Source: Cryptomeria japonica (taxonomy: Eukaryota; Streptophyta; Pinopsida; Cupressales; Cupressaceae). From it: a DNA stretch of 64,000 bases. Positions within the stretch are counted from its first letter, which is position 1. The number at the start of each line of letters is the position of its first letter. The position numbers were made by a program, and so were the translations under genes. This document shows positions 55,246-64,000 of this stretch, in pieces. The stretch lies in contig NC_081412.1 in the NCBI RefSeq assembly GCF_030272615.1, positions 344,651,870-344,715,869 of the forward strand. The letters run 5' to 3'. Under the pieces are notes generated by a model. It did not search any database. It saw only the letters and a list, made by a program, of their open reading frames with translations, and was not told where the DNA came from.

Positions 55246-56454
55246 TCCTGAGTCCCACATGGTTTGTTCTATTATTGGACATGACTCGTCTCGCTATAGC
55301 CATATTTACTCTTATCTACGAGACCAAATTATCCTAGAAAATCTTACCTGTAATGAGAAAAGGAACGTAATCTGAAATGCTTCATGGTACGTCATCATCG
55401 CTAATGACCTATTTAAGGTTTGGATAGTACTTTGCTAAGGTGTCTAGAAACTGAAGAGTCCCAACGTGCATTATTGAAAGTCTATGAAGATATTTGTGGA
55501 TCTCATTCAAATAGTCTTACTTTAGATTGGAAACTACTAAGGGCTAGTTACTACTGGCTAGACATGGAGAAAGACGCTATTAAGTTTTGTAAAATTTGTG
55601 AGAAGTGTCGGCTACATGGGAATCATATACATGCTCCAACAAGGGATCTCATACCCTTCATTACACATTGGCCTTTTCAACAATGGGCCTTTGATCTCAT
55701 TGCTCAAATATATCTTGCATCATCCAACGGACACAAGTTTATCATAGCTACCACTGAGTATTTCACTAAGTGGGTAGAAGCGGTTCTTCCCATCAAAGAA
55801 ACCAGTAAACAAGTAGCTCTATTCATCCTTAACTATATCATCTGCATGTATGGGATACCTTCATCCATTGTGAATGACAATGGAGGAAAATTCAAGAATA
55901 AAGATCTAGACGAGCTCTGTGAGAAATTCAAAATCAAATACCACTGGTCATCCGTATATTACCCTTAAGGAAATGGAGAAGTTGAAGCATCTAACAAAAG
56001 CTGTTGACTATCTTACATAGAACAATAAACAAATCTTGGAGGGATTGGCATCTACAACTCAATCCTTTACTATGGGCTTATAGAACAAGCATTAGAACAC
56101 CTACTGGGGCTACACCTTTTTATTTGGTGTATGTGTCTGAAGCAGTCTTACCTATTGAGGTGGAAATGTCATCTTTGAGAGTTTCTTTGCAAGGTCTTGT
56201 TACTAATGAAGACTACATAATATCTAGATTGCAAGAACTCAATTTGTTGTATGAACATCGGCAAGTGGCGTTTGATCATCTAAGAGTGTGACAAAAGAGA
56301 ATGTCTAAAGGATATAACAAGAAGGTTCGACAATGAGAATTTCAGGTTGGTGACCTTGTTCTAAGAGAAAATCCTAAAAATCAAGAGTTTTGAGACAACA
56401 AAGGGAAGTTTGAACCCAACTGGTTGGGTCCCTACATCGTTACTACAGTCTTTG
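55240..56454 (+). pseudogene. Element B integrase, upstream of insertion H
   Basis: From the deletion point the frame reads DSPESHMVCSIIGHDSSRYS. After a stop comes the zinc finger region (LDSTLLRCLETEESQRALLK; FCKICEKCRLHGNHIHAPTR). The core has WAFDLIAQIYLASSNGHKF, VNDNGGKFKNKDLD and GNGEVEASNK, i.e. the D, D and E positions are visible. Stops occur at 55371, 55967, 56005, 56290 and 56334. The C-terminal module NWLGPYIVTTV is cut by H at 56454. Confidence 0.85.
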
Positions 56455-59329
56455 TGTGAGACCGTACCCCGACTCATCCTAGCATTTCAGTTATTTTCAT
56501 GTTGAGACTATTATGGATGCTTTATTTTTATGCATTATAGATTTAGAACTTATATGATTCCATGATTTGGATAACATTGATGTATATTGATACTTCATTT
56601 CTATCCATTATAGGTATAGAACTCTATATTATTCTAGAATAGGATAAATTTGAGATGATGTATGCCATTATTGGATTTGCGGGACTTTACTATGATGATA
56701 GAAATAGGATGCATGTCTTATGTATGGATCAAAATTATGAGGATTATGATAATTACTTATGTGGATTTATTTGGATATAAGATATATTGATTTTGTTTAA
56801 TGTCAATTGTATGGAGAGTGCTTGATGTGTATTCTTATTCATGTGTTTAATTTTATATGAGGTTATTTGGAATTACTAATGTGTAATTGAGTTGCGCGGG
56901 AAAATTATCCATGTGACCATGGAAATACCATGGAGAACCAAACCTAGACCTATATACGTTCGTAAAACCAGGGGTTGTCTATTTGGAGAGACAACACCCC
57001 ATATGTATCATATTTTATTTGTGAAAGTAAATGTTGCATGTGTGTTAAATTGAATTTATTAATTTGTGTAAATCCAACAAGAACAAATTCCATGTGTAAT
57101 TTTGTAATGTATTTTATTGTGTCACTTGAGACGTGCTGATTTGTGTCTTGATTTTTGACTTGTCTCTTGGAGGGAGTTGGTTCAACCATATCCCTTTTCA
57201 AACATTTGAATGTGGTCCCAAATTTTCCTTGGGTAGAGAGTCTTCGGAGTGGTCAACTCAGGTTTGACCCGAAAGTTAACTTCAGATGGGTTTCTAAGGG
57301 GTCAAATGGACTCCTAGGGGTAGTTTAAAGGTTTTTCCTAAATTCCATAAGGTATAACTATGGGTTAGGATATTTTTAGGCATGTGACTACTCCCATGTG
57401 ACTGTTTAGTCACCTCAAAAAGTGGGTTTCCTAAGGTGAGCGAAAATTCAATTTAGAAGGTTCCATCTAGGTTAGATAACCTTCCTTAATGATGTGAGAT
57501 TTTTTCCCCACTCTCTCTTACTTTTTCCTTTTTTAGTTTTAGTAACCTGTGAGAACTCTCACTAAGGCCTTCTTAGGCAAGGATTAGGGACTTAGTGGGT
57601 AATCACCCACTCTCCATTTTTTGGAGATCTTGCAATTTTGAAAAAAATAGTTTTGGGAAAGAAATTTGGCTAAGTGTAGAAGAAGGGATTGTGGAATTGG
57701 GCTGCTCATCCTCAAACTAGTTCTAGCAAACCTTTGGGTAGATTGAAGGTTGGTTCATCTTCTCCCTTTCACGTTGCATGCTTATGTTGGAAAAATTGTT
57801 TGTATGTAAAAGTTGTTTTATTGTATTTTCCTTTGTGAAATTATTATGTGACCTATCTGTTATTTCTTTTATGCATTTTCTTGTGATTTGGAAGTAACCA
57901 AGGTCTTCTACTCTTGGGAGAGTAGGATGGTCTTGTGGTTGGAAGGAGTTTGACAGCCTTCAAGTGAGAGGCTCTCATTATGAGAGTGATCTCAAGGGTT
58001 GTATATGTGACCCTTGCTGCATAGCCTTATTTATGCATTTGGGGGTCATAAGGAGATAAAGTATGGCATGAATGCCTTGTGGGGCATAAGGATGTGGGGT
58101 TAATGAACTTATGATATATCTTTGTTTTCCATGAGATGGATTTGTGATCTACCATTCTTGCAGTCTCCACAGGGTATTTGGTCCACTTCCACCCTTGTAA
58201 AAACATCACATTTTGTGATGAAGTGTAGTCTTGGTTGGGAAAGTGTTGTTGTGTGTTTTTCCCTTGCTTCTTGTGTTTGCTTGAGTGTAACCTGTCTAGG
58301 GCTTGGTTCTCCAAGCTCAGGGGTGGCTTCTAGAAAGCCTAGGCTGGGAGGTGAGCTCTCCATGGTCATAGCCTTATGATTTATATGCAGGTTGCTTGGA
58401 AAGAAAAGAAAAAGACAAGCTAGGAGTTGTTGGTTTTACTTGATTTGCAGAAAAAGGTTTGGGAATGGGATAATATATTTTAGTTGCAGCAATGTAAAAG
58501 AAAAGCTATATGTTGTATTTATTTTGAAAAAGAAATGTATCCATTTTATTCAAAGTTCTCATTTAATAGAAATGAGAGACTAGTTGGGTATCTCACCCAT
58601 TTGTAATGTTGACTATATTGTATTCTATATATGCTTTAAAGAAATGCATTTGTTCTATTAAGTTATTATTGCAAAAGGAAATGTTTATGTTTGGAATGAG
58701 TCCCTATAGTTATTGAAACAATAATTGTGGTATTCATGTTATTTCTAAAATAAAAGTCAAATCTATCTCTTACGCATAATGAAAGAGTGTAGATATATAA
58801 ATTAGAATAGCATGAAAGTTATTAAGCTAGAAATGATCTCTTAGTCCTATTTATTTAGTTCCAAAATGCATACATAGTTAAATAGCTTTTAGTGTAAATC
58901 ACTATGTTGTATTTAAATTGGTAAAATAGTTTTAAATGAAATTCTAGCTATATTAATGCTGCTATAATTTAAATGTTTCTGTCATTTATTTAGAAAAATA
59001 ATAATGCAGAAAATAAGGGTAGGCAAAATTAATTTTATTCTCTATGCTAGGGTTAATGTGCAAAGAAAATAGTTAGTCATATGATTGTATTAAGAATGAA
59101 AATAAGGATAAAATTTAAAGCATACTTTTGATACAAATAATACCTAAGAGAATGAATACTGCATCTATTATCATGCTACCAATAGTTTAATCTGCATGAT
59201 TTAAAAAGTAAAAGAAAAAAAATAGTTTTCTTAAGTATATATATATAGGAGATTACATATCTTATTTTTTTTTAAAATAAATAAATAAATATATTATCAG
59301 CTGTTAACCCAACTTGCAGGGATTTATAT

Positions 59330-59445
59330 ATAAATATATATAAGTGTATATATAAGTATATATACATATATATAAGTACATATATAACTATATATAAATA
59401 TATATGTGTGTGTGTGTGTATACAAGCATATATATATATATATTG
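59330..59445. repeat. TA/TG microsatellite in H
   Basis: Runs of ATATAT, TATATAAG and a (TG)n tract near 59405-59420 make up this low-complexity block. Frames crossing it translate as Y/I/H-rich peptides without coding character. Confidence 0.85.
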
Positions 59446-59499
59446 CAATGTTTATTTTGTTTTTTAAAAAAAGATTAAAAAAATTTGGGGAGCCTCGAC

Positions 59500-59810
59500 C
59501 CCTGCAACGCGCCCCCCCCCCCCCCCCCGCACTGTGGGCGGCGACCCCCAGCGGTGGCCGCAACCGCACTGTGGGCCGCAACACACAGAAGGGGTGGCTT
59601 CAGCACCCCCTGTGGGCGGCGCTCCACAACAGCTGTGGCAGCCGTGCTGCGGGCCGCAACCCACAGCGACGGCCAAGGCCGCCACTGTGGGCCATGACCC
59701 GCAGGCACGACTGCGGTCGTTGCTGTGGGGAGCCCATAGTAACCTCTGCCCCACCTCCCCTCTCATGGCTTCACCAAAACCCTAGGCCGCCGCCTCCCTT
59801 CATCTGTCCC
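59500..59810. repeat. C-run and GC-rich block with CCGCAACC repeats in H
   Basis: An 18-base C homopolymer is followed by about 290 bp of high GC with loose repeats of CACTGTGGGC and GGCCGCAACC (six or more occurrences), unlike the AT-rich surroundings. Overlapping frames on both strands are open only because of base composition; no domain is seen. Confidence 0.75.
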
Positions 59811-60736
59811 TGCAACAAAACACACACATAGCACAACAACAAAAAAAAAACTAAGAAAATAAAAAGATAGGTTTAGGTTAGTTTTAAAAAAAATATATGC
59901 AACCCTAACCCAATTTCCAGTTAGGGTTAGCATAGAAACATTTAAGGAAGAAAGTAGGTTAACCTAGGGTCTTTTAAAAGAGGGGGAAACCCATTCGAAA
60001 TTTTCGAATAGGGTATTCCCCATTTATCTAATTTAGAAATTATATGTTTCAAATATATATATATATATATAGTTAAATATATGAATGTATAAATCTACTA
60101 TAGTTTAATTATTTTATTTATACATTCATATTTTATATACGATTATTTAAACATTTGAACATGATGTTTTAAATTTTAAATTCTTTTGAAGTTTAATCTT
60201 TTAGGACTTTATAACGATTCCTTTTGTAAGATATTTGGCCATAGGGGATTAACTTTAGTCCACCTAAATATAGGCTCTTCAAGATTAAATGTGATAGGGC
60301 AATTTTCTTTAAAGATTTATTTGGCGCTATAATTGAAATTTAATACACATTATAATTATTGTTAAATTGAAATATAGGTGTTTTAAAAATCTAAGTGCTA
60401 GAGTTAATTTAATTAATTCCTACAATGATTAAAAGATTAATTGAGATCGATAATATCTCTTGTCAATTTAATTAGAGATTTTTGGTTAAATGAATTTATT
60501 TATTTATTAATTGTTGAGATAACAATAATTTCTTTGGAGAGTTAATATTCTGCATGTAATTTAGATTATCTCGCTTGCTGGATTTAGTTGTTTAGATTAA
60601 CTTTAGTTGAAAAAAAGAATTCAAACATAGTTAAGACAAGACTTGTTACTGCGTTATTTTAGCAAACTTAGTTTTATTAGGTTATGTTTTTAAAAAAAAA
60701 ATTATTCTGTTTGTGCCCAAAAGTTTGGGCATGACA

Positions 60737-61381
60737 CTTTGGCTCTGGTGCCTATCAGCTTTCAACATCAAAAGGAGAATAGCTCCATGAACCGATTAAC
60801 ACCATCCACTTGAAAAAGTTGTTCACTTAGTATTCTCTGCTCCAGCAACTTGTACAACTGATAAAATACCCTCAAAAAATAAGTAAAAAAAAAAAATCTT
60901 TGCCAAGCAGATGAAAACCTAGCAAACAGGCGCCTCTTGTACTCAAGCACTCCATCTATCAACGCAACATTGGCATCTTCTGCTTTTCTACATCTTTGAT
61001 TTTGATTGTACATATCTTTTAGTCACTTTTGTGACATCATGGTTCTTTTAGAACCCTCATGGCTTGAAAGTGATCAATGTCCTAGTCTTAGGGTAATCGA
61101 CTGAGCAATTTACGTGTCCTAAGCAGTATCAACCAAGTCATCATTCTGTCAGTGATAACCAGTCGTCCAATCTAAGTCAGTCACCTGTCTCCTAAATACT
61201 GAAGAGTATTATCACTGAGTAAACAAGAAAAACAACATTACTAAAAAAAAAATCACTAAACAGTTTGAGATATGCATGAAAAAATTATTTGTGTGTTGTC
61301 TTTTATATTGGTTTTTGATTATTATTCCCTCTAAGTAGCTCGAGGAAGTATATCTTGACTAAGAGGAGCAAGGATTGGGGG
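60737..61381 (+). pseudogene. Element B integrase tail, 3' untranslated region and purine tract
   Basis: After the TSD the frame reads GSGAYQLSTSKGE, stop, LHEPINTIHLKKLFT, stop at about 60830, the normal end of a Tat-type integrase. About 550 bp without coding content follow. GAGCAAGGATTGGGGGCA (61364-61381) is a plausible polypurine tract, but the expected LTR start does not follow it. Confidence 0.75.
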
Positions 61382-61534
61382 CATAATATTTTCTTTGTTT
61401 TCTTCTTGTAGGAATGATTATGATGATCTGGAAACATCTAATCAACTAGGTGTTTGTGATTAGAGCCGAACCTTTCTCCATTACGTTTCGCTTTAGATTA
61501 TTTAATTTATTTTATTTTATTTTTCTCTTAGGAT

Positions 61535-62860
61535 GCCTCTGACTACGCGACAAGCTCGCAAGCGCGGAAGGGGTCCTAGGCATGTACGCATAGCATGCAA
61601 AGAGGTAGCTAGGGAGGAATCGGTTCCGGAAGAGAACCCAGAAGCTCCTCCCGAATAGCCAAATGATCCTAACTGAAACCTCTTAGAAGCAATCCAGAAC
61701 CTAATTGGTATAGTTCAGGAAAGGCTTCTAGCAAAGGACCATCATGTTAGAAATCAAAACTCTAGGAGTCATAGATCAGCTAATAGGGAATGGAGGAGGA
61801 GTCCACCTCCTATTCCTGTAGAGAGTCAGGGTGGGAATGAGCTAGAGTCTGTGCACCTACCAGGACCACCTCCAGTGGTGGAGCCAGTTTATTTTGAGAG
61901 AGCTCATCGGGATCCAGGGGATCTTATTAGGGAGGTTATGCACCTCCAGCCACCATCTTTTGGGGGTTCTACCGATGGGGTAGAGGCTGAGGCATGGCTT
62001 TTGAGCCTTGAGAGGTACTTTGCATTGTGCTCTTACAAGAGCAATCTAAAAGCACATGTCATAGTCCATCTATTGAGAGGAACGGCCTCCACATGGTGGA
62101 GACAGGAGGAGTACAAGTACAAATTAGTTCTTGATACTCTCACTTGGGAGATATTTATAGAGAGGTTCAGGGAGAGGTACCTATCAGAACATTTCAAACA
62201 GAGTCGGATAGACGAGTTTCACGATCTCCAACAAAAGGGATTATCAGTGACCCAATACGAGAGAAAAATTTTTGAGCTCTTGCCTTACATGGATTATCTA
62301 AAGGATGAGAAACTTCTTGTCAACCCCTTCATCAGAGGGCTGAATGTCGGTATAGCAGGGCCAGTGAGGATGTTCGCTCTAGAGAGCCTTCAGGTTGCCG
62401 TGGAGAAGGCACTTATAGCAGAGGAGATTTAGGTCAGACCAGAAGACACCAGGGATCAGTTTTAGAACCGAAACCCTACACCCCAGACTTATGGATTTCA
62501 AAAACCCCATTGGAAGGGAAATAACCAAAACTCACAGGGGTTCTCCAAACCCCCTCCTCCACAACAGTCACAATAGAACTAGAGGCAGAAGCCTCCATAG
62601 TATCAGCAGGGCACAAAGCCCAAGTAGTGGCAGTCTCAGGGTCAGAGGTGAGATCAGAGAGCGCAGGTGCCTTACACACCACTAGTGAGGACTCAACAGT
62701 CCTCCAGGGGTGGGTACAATGGATCTAGCAGGATAGAAGGACGGGCTTTCTCTAGGCCTCAGGGTGCCTAATTTCAGGCACGGGGTGCTTACTTTACATG
62801 TGGAGCCATGGGGCATATGGCAAGGGATTTTCCTCAGGGTCAGATGGTAGGGAATCAGCG
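61535..62860 (+). pseudogene. Element C gag
   Basis: ATG 61535 gives MPLTTRQARKRGRGPRHVRI with a stop at 61658. The gag domain (61900-62430) reads HLQPPSFGGSTDGVEAEAWL, LLRGTASTWWRQEEYKYKLV and FRERYLSEHFKQSRIDEFHD, typical of chromovirus gag. Stops follow at 62430, 62463 and others. The zinc knuckle is degenerate: FTCGAMGHMARDFPQG (about 62795-62840) lacks the first and last Cys. It is not functional. Confidence 0.85.
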
Positions 62861-63362
62861 GATGGCTACTTCAGAGCTGACGATTGGTGATATGGGTAGG
62901 TCCCATAGAGTATTTGCAGAGGTTGATAACCGCCAGGCTGAGCACCAGGCCACGGTCATCGAGGCTGCAGGTATGATCAAAGGTAACAATTTATCTATTT
63001 TATTTGATTCAGGAGCTACTGACTCCTTTATATCTCCATTGGTTGTGGAGTGTTGCGGGCTAGTGGCAACTAGACAGGGTGTCAGTTGGGAAGTGGAGTT
63101 AGCTTCAAGGGCGAGAGTGTCAGTGGAATCAGAGGTTAGGGCATGTTAGCTATAGATTGGCAAGACCACCACTTTAGTAGACCTTAGAGTTACTCCACTT
63201 GGATCTTATGGTATCATACTTGACATGGATTGGCTTTATGCCCACAGAGCCAAAATGGATTGCCGCCTAAAAAAGATCGAGTGTGAGGATGATCATGGTT
63301 CGCCCATAGTTATCACCAGGATTCAGGGACCTGTGTCTCTTTGTATGATCTCCACAATATAG
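62861..63362 (+). pseudogene. Element C protease
   Basis: LSILFDSGATDSFISPLVVE (about 62990-63050) holds the DSG aspartic protease site. GIILDMDWLYAHRAKMDC (about 63210-63255) is the second conserved block. Stops are at about 63147 and 63360. The enzyme would cut the polyprotein; this copy is broken. Confidence 0.85.
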
Positions 63363-64000
63363 CTTAAGCGGAGCATGCGAAAGGGATGTCAGCTTTTTTC
63401 TATCACTATCAGTGATAGAGGAGAAGAGGAAGAAAAGGAAACATCGCTTGACAACCATCCTATCCTTAAGGGATATTCAGATGATAGAGGAGAAGAGGAA
63501 GAAAAGGAAACATCGCTTGACAACCATCCTATCCTTAAGGGATATTCAGATGTGTTTCCTTCAAAGCTACCTGGAATGCCACCCCGTAGAGAGATTGACT
63601 TTCATATAGACCTTGTACCAAGAGCTGAGCTAGTTTCCAAAGCACCTTATAGGATGACCACAAATGAGCTTAATGAGCTCAAAATACAGCTTGAGGAACT
63701 CCTTGAGAAGGGTCATATTCATCCTAGCATATCCCCTTGGGGTGCACCAGTCATCTTCGTTAAGAAGAAGGATGGTTCTCTCCGATTATGTATGGATTAT
63801 CGGCAGTTAAATAAAGTAACCATCCAGAACCGATATCCTTTGCCCAGAATTGATGATTTATTCGACCAACTTCAGGGTGCCAAAGTCTTTTCTAAAATTG
63901 ATCTGAATTCAGGATACCATCAGCTGAGAATAGTGGAAAGTGATATCCACAAGACCATATTTTGCACTAGATATGGCCATTATGAGTTCACCATGGTTCC
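63363..64000 (+). CDS. Element C reverse transcriptase, N-terminal part (partial)
   Basis: An open frame to the window edge. [20 protein letters not shown] occurs twice (see the 69 bp repeat). Then come [59 protein letters not shown] and [14 protein letters not shown], with the first catalytic Asp region. The YVDD box lies beyond the window. This segment has no stops, although gag and protease upstream have several. Confidence 0.85.
63414..63551 (+). repeat. In-frame 69 bp tandem duplication before the RT of C
   Basis: Two apparently identical 69 bp units (63414-63482 and 63483-63551), each beginning GATAGAGGAGAAGAGGAAG and encoding 23 residues. The unit is a whole number of codons, so the reading frame is kept. 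Confidence 0.95.

Larger units (their letters stand above)
56455..60736. mobile_element. 4.28 kb solo-LTR-like insertion H
   Basis: Starts TGTGAGACCGTACCCC and ends AAGTTTGGGCATGACA. It is flanked by a perfect 5 bp TSD CTTTG (56450-56454 and 60737-60741). The integrase of B continues on both sides (GPYIVTTVF before, GSGAYQLSTSKGE after). I see no internal second copy of the start, no primer site and no coding domain, so it looks like one very long solo LTR. Inside are AT-rich microsatellites (59330-59445, 60050-60072), an 18-base C run (59512-59529) and a GC-rich block (59500-59800). Confidence 0.75.
46194..61381 (+). mobile_element. Ty3/gypsy element B, decayed, 3' LTR missing
   Basis: Plus-strand element with 5' LTR (46194-47330), primer site, 2.2 kb leader, gag, protease, G-patch, RT, part of RNase H and integrase. 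Protein similarity is closest to D (for example CxYH-type knuckle, GLGYNP G-patch end, VKQKL RT start). It contains insertion H in the integrase end. The interior ends at a purine-rich GGATTGGGGGCA (to 61381), after which no LTR start matching TGTAATACCC is found. Confidence 0.85.
61382..64000 (+). mobile_element. Start of a chromovirus-like Ty3/gypsy element C, runs off window
   Basis: Leader, gag, protease and RT of a different gypsy lineage (LFDSGATDSF protease, [22 protein letters not shown]). No 5' LTR or primer site is seen. Its leader directly abuts the purine tract of B at about 61381. The element is cut by the window end inside RT. Confidence 0.85.

Noticed and set aside
59323-59831. 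Several overlapping ORFs in H
   Set aside because: Base composition of the microsatellite and GC-rich block keeps frames open; there is no coding signature and both strands are equally open.

Overview
This 64 kb window looks like intergenic DNA from a large plant genome, with no ordinary host gene recognised. It is almost entirely nested LTR retrotransposons, most of them broken. The evidence is Ty3/gypsy and Ty1/copia reverse transcriptases, integrases and RNases H, tRNA primer-binding sites, purine tracts, TG...CA LTR ends and target-site duplications (TSDs). The size and divergence of the nested elements would fit a conifer or other gymnosperm. That is an inference; nothing here names the species.

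Layout, using element letters of my own. D is an old minus-strand Ty3/gypsy element with a second (archaeal-type) RNase H. It runs from gag at about 30.2 kb down to the integrase end at 600. It is split by a solo LTR (G, 1553-2688, TSD CTTGT) and by a minus-strand Ty1/copia element (J, 3470-22996). The left LTR of J holds a 3 x 315 bp tandem triplication and a solo LTR of opposite orientation (L, 5164-6351). The interior of J is interrupted by element A (7829-20563, plus strand). A is a young, nearly intact 12.7 kb gypsy element with LTRs of 1694 and 1651 bp, a 1258-codon ORF lacking a recognisable gag domain, and a second ORF with RNase H and integrase. On its opposite strand A carries an apparent three-exon gene of the plant mobile domain (PMD) type.

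From 31 to 44 kb lies a minus-strand unit E. It has an LTR (I), a primer-binding site, a repeat-rich leader and a long decayed ORF without pol. E is split by F (32585-39453, exact TSD ATCTT), a pol-less copia-like element encoding a coiled-coil/zinc-knuckle protein joined to a large unknown protein. From 46.2 to about 61.4 kb lies B, a decayed plus-strand gypsy element related to D. B has lost its 3' LTR and carries a 4.28 kb solo-LTR-like insertion H (TSD CTTTG). C, the start of a chromovirus-like gypsy element, fills the window from about 61.4 kb to the end.

The points most worth attention are: the intron-bearing antisense PMD gene in A; the apparent absence of gag in A; a G-patch motif between protease and reverse transcriptase in A, B and D; and the pol-less elements E and F, whose proteins may share a PMD-like ancestry. 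All similarity statements come from reading translated sequence by eye, and no database search was made.
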